Shown here: one piece after another, positions 1 to 9,096 of the stretch | Layout of the letters: every line of letters begins with the position of its first letter | Numbering within the stretch: position 1 is the first letter of the stretch | Source: Methylophilaceae bacterium | GTDB lineage: Bacteria > Pseudomonadota > Gammaproteobacteria > Burkholderiales > Methylophilaceae | NCBI GenBank assembly: GCA_014378915.1 | Contig: JACMMS010000057.1 | Location: forward strand, 1 to 37,385 | DNA length: 37,385 bases | Direction: 5' to 3' | The notes under the pieces: model-generated | What the model saw: the letters and a program-made list of their open reading frames with translations, nothing else | Told to the model about the DNA's origin: nothing | The model's database searches: none | Made by a program: the position numbers and the translations under genes

Positions 1-942
1 CAGCGCGCAAAAATCCAGCACTTCTTGTGTTTCTTCTATACTGCCAATTAACGAAGTTCCTAAAGTTTTACGATCAATTAAAATTTTACTCAGGTCTAAT
101 GGCGCTTTTAAGGGTGCAATACAGCCTACAATGGCAATAACACCATCCCTTTTTAATAAGGGAAAGTAAACATTGACATCATGCGGCTGTGGGATAGTGT
201 TCAATATAAAATCCAAGCTGTTGGCATTTTTTTCCATGTCGGCCTTATCTTCAGAAAAAACAACGCGGTCTGCACCTAGCTCAAATGCTGCATCAATTTT
301 TTCTGCATTAGAGGTAATTACCGTAACATCTGCCCCTAAAGCAATAGCAATTTTAACCGCCACATGACCTAAGCCGCCTAAACCGATCACACCCACTTGT
401 GTACCTTGTTCTACTTGCCAATATTTCATAGGCGAATATGTTGTTACCCCAGCACACAGAAGTGGCGCTGCTGACGCTGAATCTAGTGATTCTGGAATAC
501 GCAACACAAACTTTTCTTTGACGACAATATTATTAGCATAGCCGCCATAAGTGTGGTGTTCTTCGGTCGGCTTTCTTTGGTGACTATTATAAGTAGCCAA
601 AAAGCCTTCTTCACTTTCGCAGTATTGCTGTAATCCTTCAGCACATGAGGGGCATATTCCACATGAATCTATCATGCAACCCACACCTACTCTATCGCCC
701 ATTTTGAATTTTGTAACTCGTGTACCTACATTGGCTACCCTGCCGATAATTTCATGCCCTGGTAAGCAGGGATAAATTGTGTTTTTCCATTCATTTTTAA
801 CTTGATGCACATCAGAATGACATACGCCGCAATATTGCACTTCAATTTCCAGCTCATCATCTTTAATTTCTTCACGTTCAAACTCTAAAAGTTTTAAAGA
901 ACTGAATGAATGTTTTGCTGCATAACCGCGTGCTTTAATCAT
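1..942 (-). CDS. Zinc-dependent alcohol/aldehyde dehydrogenase, YahK-like (3' end cut off)
   Basis: NAD(P)-dependent medium-chain dehydrogenase that interconverts alcohols and aldehydes in the cytoplasm. The frame is open for 314 codons from the ATG at 942 to the window edge, so an estimated 35-40 C-terminal residues are missing compared with E. coli YahK. Visible signatures are the catalytic zinc segment CGVCHSDVHQ followed by PGHE, a cysteine-rich structural-zinc loop (CMIDSCGICPSC), the nucleotide-binding GLGGLGH, and the conserved PLLCAGVTTYSP. An SD-like AGGAAAA lies about 8 bases before the start. The overall match is to the YahK/cinnamyl-alcohol dehydrogenase branch. The substrate cannot be told from sequence. 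It appears to be a single gene, separated from the repair module by about 150 bases. Confidence 0.9.
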   Translation of the reverse strand, partial: MIKARGYAAKHSFSSLKLLEFEREEIKDDELEIEVQYCGVCHSDVHQVKNEWKNTIYPCLPGHEIIGRVANVGTRVTKFKMGDRVGVGCMIDSCGICPSCAEGLQQYCESEEGFLATYNSHQRKPTEEHHTYGGYANNIVVKEKFVLRIPESLDSASAAPLLCAGVTTYSPMKYWQVEQGTQVGVIGLGGLGHVAVKIAIALGADVTVITSNAEKIDAAFELGADRVVFSEDKADMEKNANSLDFILNTIPQPHDVNVYFPLLKRDGVIAIVGCIAPLKAPLDLSKILIDRKTLGTSLIGSIEETQEVLDFCAL

Positions 943-1091
943 GATAATTTTCCTATTCAAAACAACATTTTATTAAAAATATTTTTTTATAAACCTAGGA
1001 TAATATCTGAAAAATTTGTAAGCCAAATACTACAAAGTTATTCCCAATAATACCTAAATATCTATAAGTAATTGTCATAAGTAATTTGCAA

Positions 1092-1757
1092 TTAAGAATC
1101 CTTTTTAACTAACCATACACCTTCACCATTCAACAAAAATAGTTGGCTGTGTAGTTTATTTTCAACGTTAAAACCGCCTGTAAACTCACCAAAAGATGGC
1201 AATAAAGTTATTTCTGGGCTGTGATACAAGCACGGAAGCGTGATGCTTTGTCTGCCTTTTCCCATTAAACGAAACACTGGGTGTATGTGACCTGCGATGA
1301 CATGATGGGTAGCATGCGGCTTAGGAATATGCTGCAGTGCAAAATCAGCTATTAAATAAGGCTCATTAACCACTTTAAAATTCAAATCTATTGGCGGGTC
1401 TCCTGCATTTAAATCATGGTTACCGCGAATTAAAATACATTTCACATTGATGTGCTTAAGCCGCCAGTTACGTAATGCGGTGATTGTAGATACCGCGTGA
1501 GATTTAGGTGCATGCAAAAAATCACCAAGAAAGATTAATTGCTCAACCTGATACTGATTAATAAGAACATCTAATCTTTGCAAATTGTAGCTTGTAGTAC
1601 CCCTTGGCACGGGCTGACCCAGTGCACGATAAGCAGCAGCTTTGCCAAAATGTACATCTGCAATGAGTAGCGCCTTCTGTTGCGGCCAATACAACCCTTT
1701 ATCAGCTAGCACTAAAAATTGATGATCATTAATGATTAAGACATGTTCTTTTTTCAT
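1092..1757 (-). CDS. pdeM: Ligase-associated metallophosphoesterase/endonuclease, PdeM type
   Basis: Last gene of the four-gene repair module. It is a calcineurin-like binuclear metallophosphoesterase; the characterised Pseudomonas putida relative (MPE) is a Mn-dependent single-strand DNA endonuclease. Counting from the ATG at 1757, the metal-binding motifs are D34-x-H36, GD at 78-79, GNHD at 112-115 and GHIH at 156-159. At 221 residues it has the normal length for the family. An in-frame GTG nine bases upstream (1766) could add three residues; I prefer the ATG because an AAGTGG stretch sits at good SD distance. It begins about 30 bases after the helicase stop, so co-transcription is likely. 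No hairpin terminator is visible after it. Confidence 0.88.
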   Translation of the reverse strand: MKKEHVLIINDHQFLVLADKGLYWPQQKALLIADVHFGKAAAYRALGQPVPRGTTSYNLQRLDVLINQYQVEQLIFLGDFLHAPKSHAVSTITALRNWRLKHINVKCILIRGNHDLNAGDPPIDLNFKVVNEPYLIADFALQHIPKPHATHHVIAGHIHPVFRLMGKGRQSITLPCLYHSPEITLLPSFGEFTGGFNVENKLHSQLFLLNGEGVWLVKKDS

Positions 1758-1788
1758 TATTACCACTTAGTGTTTAATTTTATTTATT

Positions 1789-4506
1789 CTAAAATCCGTG
1801 ACGCGGTTTTGGATTAACAATTTTTGTGCGCGGTAAACCCACTTTCCGCACGCGTTCACGTTTTTTATAGACTTGTAGTTGCATATTAAACTGCGTTTGC
1901 TGTTGTACGGTTTCTTTAGGCGCATATGCGCCTAAGCCTGCCGCTTTTTCTAAATCTGCCACCATGCGTGCAATGCGATCAGCCAGTTTTTCTGAACTAC
2001 TACTTTCGCGAAGACGCTCAACCAATAGTGGAAAAGCAAACGGTGTTGGTCTTTTAATGTGCATTAAATGTAATTTTTTTTGCGCTAAATTGCGCAAAGT
2101 GTCTGATAAGCGTTCAATATCCAACTCCAGTTGCAAAACTTCATTTTGGGCTTGGCTTAGCAATAAGTTTTGTGGGTCATATTTTTGAAATACATCAAAA
2201 AACAAGCTAGATGATGCTTGTACTTGTTTTGCGCTTTTATTGACACCAGGAAAACCTGCAAATATCAACCCTGAAATGCGCGCAATTTCCCTAAAACGGC
2301 GCTGCGCTAGCTCGCCAGCATTTAAGCTATCCATCACATCTTGCAATAAATTTTCCGTACTAAAAATTTCTTGGTCAAGACTTTTTTCCCAATCCACAGG
2401 TATCGCAGAAAGTAGCTCAAGACCATAATCATTCACTGCAATTGAAAACGTGTTTGGCTGATGCTTGCCAATACGCCAACTAAGCAAACTTGCTAAACCC
2501 AAATGCACATTACGACCAGCATAAGGGTACAAAAACAAATGCCAGCCTTCACGCGAATTTAGTGATTCTGCCAACAAAGTAACGGTCGTCGGCAAGGCCG
2601 ACCATTGGCTTTGCACTTGCAATAACGGTTTAAGCATGTGCATTTCAGGCCCATTAAAATCCCCACTCGCCGCGGCATCCATGCGCACTACCATTGCGTT
2701 GGCAAGCTCGGTAGAAAGTGGTAGTCTGCCCCCATTCCAGCGTGGCACCGCTGCTTTTTTACCAGTGGCTTTGGTGACAAATGCCGTCATTTCAAATACG
2801 CGTACTAGCTCTAGCAATCTGCCACCAAATAAAAAATGGTCGCCTGGCTTTAATCTGGCGATAAAGTTCTCTTCTACCGAACCCAAACTTTTGCCAGTAG
2901 CGCCCTTACTCCAGAATTTAACTGCCATACTGGCATCACTGACAATAGTACCTAGACTCATACGATGCCGTCTAGCCAAGTCTGCATCTGGCACATGCCA
3001 AACGCCCTGCTCGTTGGGGATAGCACGGCGATAGTCTGGATAGGCTGTAAGCGATTCGCCACCGTGCTCTACAAAGGCTAGCGCCCAGCGCCATTCATCA
3101 TTGGTTAAATGCCGATAGGCATAGCAACTGCGCACTTCTATCAGTAATTCTTCTTCAATAAAACCGCCACCTAACGCTATAGTTACTAAATGCTGGACTA
3201 ATACATCCAGTGGTTTTTGCGGCGATTCACGCGGCTCTATATTGCGTGCCGCAATGGCATCTTGTGCGGCAATTGATTCAAGCAATTCTAAGCTATGCGT
3301 TGGCACCATGGTTAAGCGCGATGCCCGACCAGGTGCATGACCAGAACGTCCAGCTCTTTGCATCAAACGTGCTACGCCTTTAGGTGAGCCTATTTGTAAA
3401 ACACGTTCTACAGGCAAAAAATCTACGCCCAAATCTAAACTAGATGTGCAAACTACCGCCTTTAGCCGCCCTTCTTTTAAGCTAAGTTCCACCCACTCAC
3501 GCACCTGTCTATCTAATGAACCATGATGCAACGCAATCAGGCCTGCCCAGTCTGGGCGAGCTTCCAACAAGGCTTGGTACCAAATTTCACATTGAGAGCG
3601 GGTGTTGGTAAAAATAAGGCTACTTGCGCTTGATTCAATTTGCTCTACCACTTGCGGCAGCATACGTAACCCAAGATGCCCAGCCCAGGGAAAACGCTCA
3701 ATTCCCGCAGGTAATAGAGTATCAATCAGCAAATCTTTAGCCAGTTTACCCTGCACTAATACTGGATTTGTAGATGTTGGAATTAGTACATCCATCGCAT
3801 GCTGCAAGTTGCCCAGCGTTGCTGATAAGCCCCAAGTGATTAGATTTGGTTGCCAGTGACGCAGCCTTGCCAAAGCCAGTTGCAGCTGCACCCCACGTTT
3901 ATTACCAATCAACTCATGCCATTCGTCAACAATAACCATTTGTAAGCTAGCAAAAATTTTTACGGCATCTTGGCGTGTTAATAAAAGCGTAAGGCTTTCT
4001 GGTGTGGTGATTAGCGCCGTTGGCAAACGTTTAGATTGCCGCGCTTTCTCGGCACTGCTGGTGTCCCCAGTGCGCAGCCCAATACTCCAATCCAAATTTA
4101 ACTCACTGATAGGCATCATTAATGCTCGCTCAGTATCCGCGGCTAAGGCACGCATGGGCGTAATCCACAATATAGTTAGCGGCTGAGTCACTAGTTTGCG
4201 TTTAGAAGATGATTTTTCGTTGAAAACTTTACTTTTTGGACTTGATTTTTTTATAGAGAAGCGTTCAATCGCCGCCAACCAAACCGCATAGGTTTTGCCA
4301 GCCCCAGTAGTGGCATGCAACACGCCCGATTTACCCTGTGCGACTGCTTGCCAAACTTGTTGCTGAAACGGAAACGGCTGCCAGCCATGCGTTAAAAACC
4401 AAGCATGACTTAAGGAAAATTTTTTAGGTTTGATAGAGGTTACTTGATTACTATCTTTGTTTTCGGTGACGGTGATGGGTGCTATAGAACTGTTTTGTTT
4501 CATCAT
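1789..4506 (-). CDS. Lhr-Core-type DEXH-box DNA helicase, ligase-associated
   Basis: Superfamily 2 helicase expected to unwind DNA by 3'-5' translocation in a repair pathway with the adjacent ligase and nucleases. Visible motifs in order are Walker A ATTGAGKT (about 65-72), PMRALAADT (about 117-125), TTPESL (about 168-173), Walker B DEWH (194-197), SAT (228-230), and motif [10 protein letters not shown] (383-390). These are followed by the long winged-helix/core region that distinguishes Lhr-type enzymes. At 905 residues it is slightly long; a lysine/serine-rich linker at about 84-106, between motif I and motif Ia, accounts for part of that. The ATG overlaps the ligase stop by four bases (ATGA), which implies translational coupling. 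The C terminus ends in a basic tail. Confidence 0.93.
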   Translation of the reverse strand: MMKQNSSIAPITVTENKDSNQVTSIKPKKFSLSHAWFLTHGWQPFPFQQQVWQAVAQGKSGVLHATTGAGKTYAVWLAAIERFSIKKSSPKSKVFNEKSSSKRKLVTQPLTILWITPMRALAADTERALMMPISELNLDWSIGLRTGDTSSAEKARQSKRLPTALITTPESLTLLLTRQDAVKIFASLQMVIVDEWHELIGNKRGVQLQLALARLRHWQPNLITWGLSATLGNLQHAMDVLIPTSTNPVLVQGKLAKDLLIDTLLPAGIERFPWAGHLGLRMLPQVVEQIESSASSLIFTNTRSQCEIWYQALLEARPDWAGLIALHHGSLDRQVREWVELSLKEGRLKAVVCTSSLDLGVDFLPVERVLQIGSPKGVARLMQRAGRSGHAPGRASRLTMVPTHSLELLESIAAQDAIAARNIEPRESPQKPLDVLVQHLVTIALGGGFIEEELLIEVRSCYAYRHLTNDEWRWALAFVEHGGESLTAYPDYRRAIPNEQGVWHVPDADLARRHRMSLGTIVSDASMAVKFWSKGATGKSLGSVEENFIARLKPGDHFLFGGRLLELVRVFEMTAFVTKATGKKAAVPRWNGGRLPLSTELANAMVVRMDAAASGDFNGPEMHMLKPLLQVQSQWSALPTTVTLLAESLNSREGWHLFLYPYAGRNVHLGLASLLSWRIGKHQPNTFSIAVNDYGLELLSAIPVDWEKSLDQEIFSTENLLQDVMDSLNAGELAQRRFREIARISGLIFAGFPGVNKSAKQVQASSSLFFDVFQKYDPQNLLLSQAQNEVLQLELDIERLSDTLRNLAQKKLHLMHIKRPTPFAFPLLVERLRESSSSEKLADRIARMVADLEKAAGLGAYAPKETVQQQTQFNMQLQVYKKRERVRKVGLPRTKIVNPKPRHGF

Positions 4507-6248
4507 GATATTCCATCAATATTTACAACAATATCATTTGTGCGTGATGCTTGTGGCAATAAGGCCTGCAAGGTTTTTAGTGTGTCCGCTTCGGCAATTG
4601 GCTTATCCTTGCGCCAGCGCAACATGCGAGGAAAACGCACCGCAATCCCGCTTTTATGGCGCGAACTCAAGGCGATCCCTTCAAAGCCCAGCTCAAAAAC
4701 CATGGTTGGCGTAACGCTGCGCACTGGCCCAAATTTTTCTACTATTGTTTTGCGAATAATGGCATCTACTTCACGCATTTCAGCATCTGTAAGCCCAGAA
4801 TAAGCTTTAGCAAAAGGCACTAGTTTCGGCTCCGCTTCGTTTTCAGATGCATCCCACACAGCAAAAGTGTAATCTGTATAAAGACTTGCGCGCCTGCCAT
4901 GACCAGTTTGCGCATAAATTAGTACCGCATCTACCGTGTAAGGATCAATTTTCCACTTCCACCAAACCCCCACATCTTTAGTTCGACCAACGCCATATTG
5001 CGCATCTTTAAGTTTTAGCATCATTCCCTCCACGCCTAGGTTACGCGAAGCTGCACGCTGGCGGTCAAGGTCTTGCCAACTTTCACCCGTTAATAATGCA
5101 GATATTTTTAACTGCGGCTGATTACATTGAGCGACAATTTTTTGTAATTGCTCTCGTCTTGTGGATTGTGACTTACTCCGCCAATCTTCGCCCTGCCATT
5201 CCAACAAATCATAAGCCAACATCACCACGGGGATATTTTCCAGTATTTTTGCAGTTAAAGTTTTGCGCCCAATACGTTGTTGCAGTAATGCAAATGTCTG
5301 CACTTGATTAACATTGCTTAGCTCTATGTTTGCTATGTTTAAAGCAATATCCACATTATTTTTTTTGTGCTTCCATACCACTATTTCACCATCTATCACG
5401 GAGCCATCAGGCAAGTAATCTACCAACACTTTTAACTCGGGAAAGCGGTCAGTAACCAACTCTTCACCCCTTGACCACACCCAAATCTCACCGTCGCGCT
5501 TCACTAATTGAGATCGAATACCATCCCATTTCCATTCCACCTGCCAGTTGTCTGGTTGGCCAATCGATAGCTGAAATTCATTAGTGGGTATTTGTAGCGC
5601 ATGCGCTAAAAAAAATGGGTATGGCTGGCCTGCCATGCGTTCATCACCTGCCTCACTAACAGGCGCAATCAGCGTTAAATAATGTGCTGCGGTTGGGCGG
5701 GCAGAAAGATCGGTGTAACCAACTAAACGTTGAGCGATGCGTTTTGCATCAATATCTGCCACAGAGGCCAGCGCGCGAGTTACCAGCAATCGTGAAACTC
5801 CCACTCTGAAACTTCCTGTAATGAGCTTAATACAGACTAGCTGGCTTTGTTGATCCAACTGATTTAATAACGGCAACAACTGCCTTGTTAATAATTCAGA
5901 CGGCAAGCCACGTAAGGGTAATAAATGATGCTCTATCCATTCGGCTAAACCTTCGTTAGAAGTATGCAACGATTTTGGTAAAAGTAGCGTCATGGTTTCT
6001 GCCAAATCGCCTACAGCTTGATAGCATTCTTCAAAAAGCCATGGTGGAACACCAGATACACTCAGAGTAAATTCGCGTAATAATTTGGTGGGCACAATCT
6101 GTCGCGGGCGCCCACCTGATAAGAAATAAACGGCCCAAGCCGCATCTGCTGGTGCAGCGGCTAAAAAATACTCATGTAATGCGCCTAATTTAGCGTTGCT
6201 ACTAGTGGTGGCGTCTAATTTTGCATAAAGGTTGGCAAAAGCTTTCAA
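4503..6248 (-). CDS. ATP-dependent DNA ligase of the ligase-associated repair module
   Basis: Seals nicks using ATP, unlike the NAD-dependent replicative LigA. The nucleotidyltransferase motif I is KWDG with the adenylated lysine at 240. It is followed by [13 protein letters not shown] and the VWWKWK motif V region, then an OB-fold half with GFEGIALS and RFPRMLRWR near the C terminus. The first 200 or so residues form the helical DNA-binding domain. At 581 residues it is somewhat longer than typical family members near 530-560. Both ends overlap neighbours by four bases (exonuclease before it, helicase after it), a strong sign of one operon. Family knowledge and context place it in a repair pathway; the exact lesion is unknown. 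Confidence 0.93.
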   Translation of the reverse strand: MKAFANLYAKLDATTSSNAKLGALHEYFLAAAPADAAWAVYFLSGGRPRQIVPTKLLREFTLSVSGVPPWLFEECYQAVGDLAETMTLLLPKSLHTSNEGLAEWIEHHLLPLRGLPSELLTRQLLPLLNQLDQQSQLVCIKLITGSFRVGVSRLLVTRALASVADIDAKRIAQRLVGYTDLSARPTAAHYLTLIAPVSEAGDERMAGQPYPFFLAHALQIPTNEFQLSIGQPDNWQVEWKWDGIRSQLVKRDGEIWVWSRGEELVTDRFPELKVLVDYLPDGSVIDGEIVVWKHKKNNVDIALNIANIELSNVNQVQTFALLQQRIGRKTLTAKILENIPVVMLAYDLLEWQGEDWRSKSQSTRREQLQKIVAQCNQPQLKISALLTGESWQDLDRQRAASRNLGVEGMMLKLKDAQYGVGRTKDVGVWWKWKIDPYTVDAVLIYAQTGHGRRASLYTDYTFAVWDASENEAEPKLVPFAKAYSGLTDAEMREVDAIIRKTIVEKFGPVRSVTPTMVFELGFEGIALSSRHKSGIAVRFPRMLRWRKDKPIAEADTLKTLQALLPQASRTNDIVVNIDGIS

Positions 6249-7351
6249 ATGGTAGCCTTGTTAATGTTCACGTGCTCGCTTATTTCGATTTCTGCAGACT
6301 GGTTTTCATTTACTAAGCTTTCAATAGATATATTGTCCGCTGATGGCAAGTGAGTTTCAGCTTCAGCCGCTTCATCACCATATTCAGTAGTAAATCCTTG
6401 CGCATCTAAGCCTTGCTCATTAAGCCAACGCACCATGGTATGCACTTGGCCATGCGTCACAAACACCCGCTCTGCACCAGTGGCCATAATTGCAGTTTGC
6501 AAACCTGGCCAATCTGCGTGGTCTGACATGATAAAACCACGGTCTACGCCACGGCGTCGGCGCGTACCTCTTACTTGCATCCAACCGCTTGCAAAAGCAT
6601 CCGAATAATCGCCAAAACGCTTCATCCAGCTGGTGCCTTGTGCAGTAGGTGGTGCCAGCACAATACTTTTGCCAATCTGCGAGGTATCTTGTAAATCACT
6701 CACATATTGCGTATGCGGCAGATTAACGCCCGCTTCACGATAAACACGATTTAATGGCTCCACAGCCCCATGTACTAAAATTGGCCCTATATTTGGATTT
6801 AATCCTGATAATAGTCTTTGTGCTTTACCAAATGCATAGCAGAATAAAACGCTGGTTCTATTATTATTAGCATTAATTTGCCACCATTGATTGATATCAA
6901 CAAAAATTTCATTCTGCGGTTGCCATTTATATATGGGCAATCCAAAAGTCGATTCAGTGATAAAAGTATGGCAAGGCACGCTCTCAAATGGCGCGCAAGT
7001 ACCATCATCCTCAACTTTATAATCCCCCGAGGCTACCCATATCTCCCCTTTATATTCCAACCTCACTTGAGCAGAACCCAACACATGGCCAGCTGGATAC
7101 AGGCTTAAAGTGACACCTTGGTGATTGATCTTTTCACCATATTCAAGCGACAATAAATTGATATCTGCACCTAGACGTTTACGCAAAATCCCCTCACCCA
7201 CTGCTGCCGCAAGATAGTGTGTGTGCCCTTTTCGTGCATGATCACCATGCCCATGTGTAATTATGGCACGCTCAACTTGTCGCCAAGGATCTATGTAAAA
7301 GTCACCTACCGGGCAATATAAGCCTTCTGGTCTAACAACCACTAAATCCAT
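6245..7351 (-). CDS. Ligase-associated beta-CASP/metallo-beta-lactamase exonuclease
   Basis: First gene of the repair module. It is a metallo-beta-lactamase-fold nuclease of the SNM1/Artemis-like group; the P. putida relative is a DNA exonuclease. The metal motif THGHGDHA supplies H33, H35, D37 and H38. Further family signs are YPAGHVLGSAQV, SGDYK, TESTFG and, near the C terminus, MSDHADW and VTHGQ. At 368 residues it is about 30 longer than many homologues because of an acidic, probably disordered tail after about 335. The stop overlaps the ligase start by four bases. I see no clear SD or strong sigma-70 promoter before the ATG, although the preceding stretch is very AT-rich. Confidence 0.92.
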   Translation of the reverse strand: MDLVVVRPEGLYCPVGDFYIDPWRQVERAIITHGHGDHARKGHTHYLAAAVGEGILRKRLGADINLLSLEYGEKINHQGVTLSLYPAGHVLGSAQVRLEYKGEIWVASGDYKVEDDGTCAPFESVPCHTFITESTFGLPIYKWQPQNEIFVDINQWWQINANNNRTSVLFCYAFGKAQRLLSGLNPNIGPILVHGAVEPLNRVYREAGVNLPHTQYVSDLQDTSQIGKSIVLAPPTAQGTSWMKRFGDYSDAFASGWMQVRGTRRRRGVDRGFIMSDHADWPGLQTAIMATGAERVFVTHGQVHTMVRWLNEQGLDAQGFTTEYGDEAAEAETHLPSADNISIESLVNENQSAEIEISEHVNINKATI

Positions 7352-7788
7352 ATTTAAAATTTATTTATTTAATTAAGCTCAATTTACTGAGTCAAATTTT
7401 GAAAAAAAGTTTTGAACTTGCATAATTTTACAATTTTTAGGTAACTATCGTATATCCGTAGTGGGCCGTTTTTCGCCCAATGACGTAATAATTTGACTAG
7501 CATAAAGCAGACTTTGAGAAAAAATCAATAAAGTCTAATAAGCTTTCTTCCTGTTAGCTTTTAATCAAATCAATCATGGAAATCAGATACCCGAAGTAAG
7601 ATGCTCAATTAAATTAAAAAGAAAGTAATTATTAAATTTTTTCCCAACTTTGATTTGCCAAATATATGACAAAAAATTGATCTGTTAACATGGACCGCTA
7701 TGTGTGGCTCTTTTTTTATAGAAACAAAATTGTTTTAACTATGCATTGAATAAAACTTTTTTTACTGATTATTTAAAAATATTGAATG
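7352..7788. other. AT-rich intergenic stretch, no gene seen
   Basis: Both strands were read without finding a convincing coding frame; only very short open stretches occur. It should contain the promoter of the leftward repair operon next to 7351, but no clear -35/-10 pair stands out. Small dyads are present (for example TGGGC at about 7462 with GCCCA at about 7474, and a near-palindromic TCAAATTTTGA at about 7393). None is strong enough to call as an operator or terminator. Confidence 0.5.
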
Positions 7789-8038
7789 TTAGTTAAGCTT
7801 GCCAAACACCAAAGCCAACACACCAAGATGTATTCCTATTTCAACTTCCATCTCACACGCTTCATCATATGTTATCGGATTAAATCCCTTGTATAAATCA
7901 GGCAGGAACCTTAGTCCATATTCTTTAAACAAATTTGTTGGATTGAATACATGCTTTATGTTTATCAAAAGGGATATCTGGGTCAAGACCTGTCATGCCA
8001 ATCCATATACAGCTTCTTTCACACTTTAGGCGCCTCAT
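7789..8038 (-). pseudogene. Decayed small gene of unknown function (one frameshift)
   Basis: Two overlapping leftward frames join into one coherent protein of about 80 residues if a single extra T is removed near 7926-7931. The upstream part starts at an ATG at 8038 and contains the segment MTGLDPDIPFDKHKACIQ. The downstream part continues with EYGLRFLPDLYKGFNP and an acidic helix, then ends at 7789. I do not recognise the family. The alternative that the downstream part is a 65-residue gene starting at TTG 7986 is possible but has no SD. It sits in an otherwise gene-poor AT-rich stretch, which fits a remnant. Confidence 0.35.
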
Positions 8039-8310
8039 TCGAAATGAATGGGTCGTTTTTTCATTAATTGCTCACTAATACAAGTGATTTATAAAACAAC
8101 TAAAAACTAAACACCCTATATACAAAAGGAGATTTACCTAAAAGTAGGTGAATGTCATGCTGAAGTACATCATTGGTAACAATATTAAGATAAATCTTGT
8201 TGAAAGTTAGACTAATAAAACCTAATACAGAGCAACTTAGAGGGATGATACAAGTACACTTCAAAAACTATTAACTAGCTTTGTCGTGCACTAGAGTGCG
8301 AGCTTGATAA

Positions 8311-8505
8311 TTAATAAACAGCTGGTTCAGTTTTTAAATTTATAACTTCTAAAAACTCAAAGCTAGCAACGTTTTGTACCATTGAGGCACCCATGCCATA
8401 GCTATCTACGTTATTTTCAGTAACGTAATCACAATGATTTGCTTGCAAATGATAAGCTAAGTTGTTTTCTGTGCGCAAAGCGCGTAATTTCTCAAGTAAT
8501 TTCAT
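8311..8505 (-). CDS. Small hypothetical protein (64 residues)
   Basis: Short leftward ORF with a good SD (AGGAAAG, about 4-5 bases before the ATG at 8505). The predicted product begins with a lysine/leucine-rich amphipathic helix (MKLLEKLRALRTENN) and then a polar segment with two histidines and a cysteine near residue 25. There is no signal peptide or transmembrane segment. No family was recognised and no operon partner is adjacent; nearest neighbours are a decayed ORF and a divergent large gene. The SD and compact structure favour a real gene, but a spurious ORF remains possible. Confidence 0.45.
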   Translation of the reverse strand: MKLLEKLRALRTENNLAYHLQANHCDYVTENNVDSYGMGASMVQNVASFEFLEVINLKTEPAVY

Positions 8506-8715
8506 TTTCTTTCCTATCGTTTTATCATTTGTTTCTGAAACATAGCGAGCATTGTGTCAACCGATTGTTGCAATAATATTTACACACATAGGATAAACGG
8601 TAGTAAATAAAATTAATTGAGTAAACACAGTAAGTATTTATGTTTAATTCATTGTTTGATTGGTCATTAGTTAACCAGTCATGCTGTTTAAGCACGCCTG
8701 GCCAAGCCAGTGGAA

Positions 8716-8756
8716 TTAGTGCACTTAATGTTCGATATTGGCACTAACAGCACTAA
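8716..8756. repeat. Cluster of GCACTAA heptamers (one inverted, two direct)
   Basis: TTAGTGC at 8716-8722 is the inverse of GCACTAA at 8741-8747, which is repeated in direct orientation at 8750-8756 with a nine-base period. Such clusters can be binding sites for a dimeric regulator. No regulator gene is adjacent, so the role is conjecture. Confidence 0.4.
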
Positions 8757-8855
8757 ATGAATTATAAATTTACAATAGAAACCTGATTGATTGGATTTAA
8801 AATGTTAGCAGAGTGCTTATGTCTGACAAATTAGTGTCACTTATGTCATACAATC

Positions 8856-8876
8856 GAATACTAATTATTAGTATTC
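8856..8876. promoter_or_regulatory. Perfect 21-bp palindrome, possible operator
   Basis: GAATACTAAT at 8856-8865, a single T, then ATTAGTATTC at 8867-8876: ten paired bases around one central base. It lies about 220 bases before the Gcr-like gene. There is no T-tract after it, so it is not a normal terminator, and the one-base centre does not favour an RNA hairpin. A dimeric repressor site is the simplest reading. Confidence 0.45.
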
Positions 8877-9096
8877 AAACTGGAATGGCGGTTTAGTTGT
8901 GAGAGCGCTGAATAATTATTCGGGTGATGCAATTGCTAAAGTTTGACCAAACTGTTACTTTCGATTTGAGCGTCAAAGGCTTGGAAAACCCTGTATCTCA
9001 GCCAAACTAAGGCTATCAATAATCAATACTATACAATCGGCGAATTGGGTTATTAACGCTAGTCATAACCTGCTTGCTATGGTTAAATAAATCTAC

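Larger units (their letters stand above)
8506..9096. other. Long AT-rich leader region with repeats and dyads, no gene seen
   Basis: About 590 bases between the divergent small ORF and the Gcr-like gene. Only mini-ORFs are present, for example 25 codons from the ATG at 8819 without a convincing SD. It contains a perfect palindrome at 8856-8876 and a cluster of GCACTAA/TTAGTGC heptamers at 8716-8756, listed separately. The length and clustered symmetric motifs suggest regulatory DNA for one or both flanking genes, but no promoter could be assigned with confidence. Confidence 0.5.

Noticed and set aside
7799-8029. Rightward 76-codon ORF opposite the decayed small gene
   Set aside because: Composition rich in S/N/T/P without motif or SD, and the opposite strand gives a more protein-like reading.
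8034-8062. Hairpin CTCATTC/GAATGGG followed by a T-run
   Set aside because: Short stem with a G-T pair and no upstream rightward gene whose transcript it could end.
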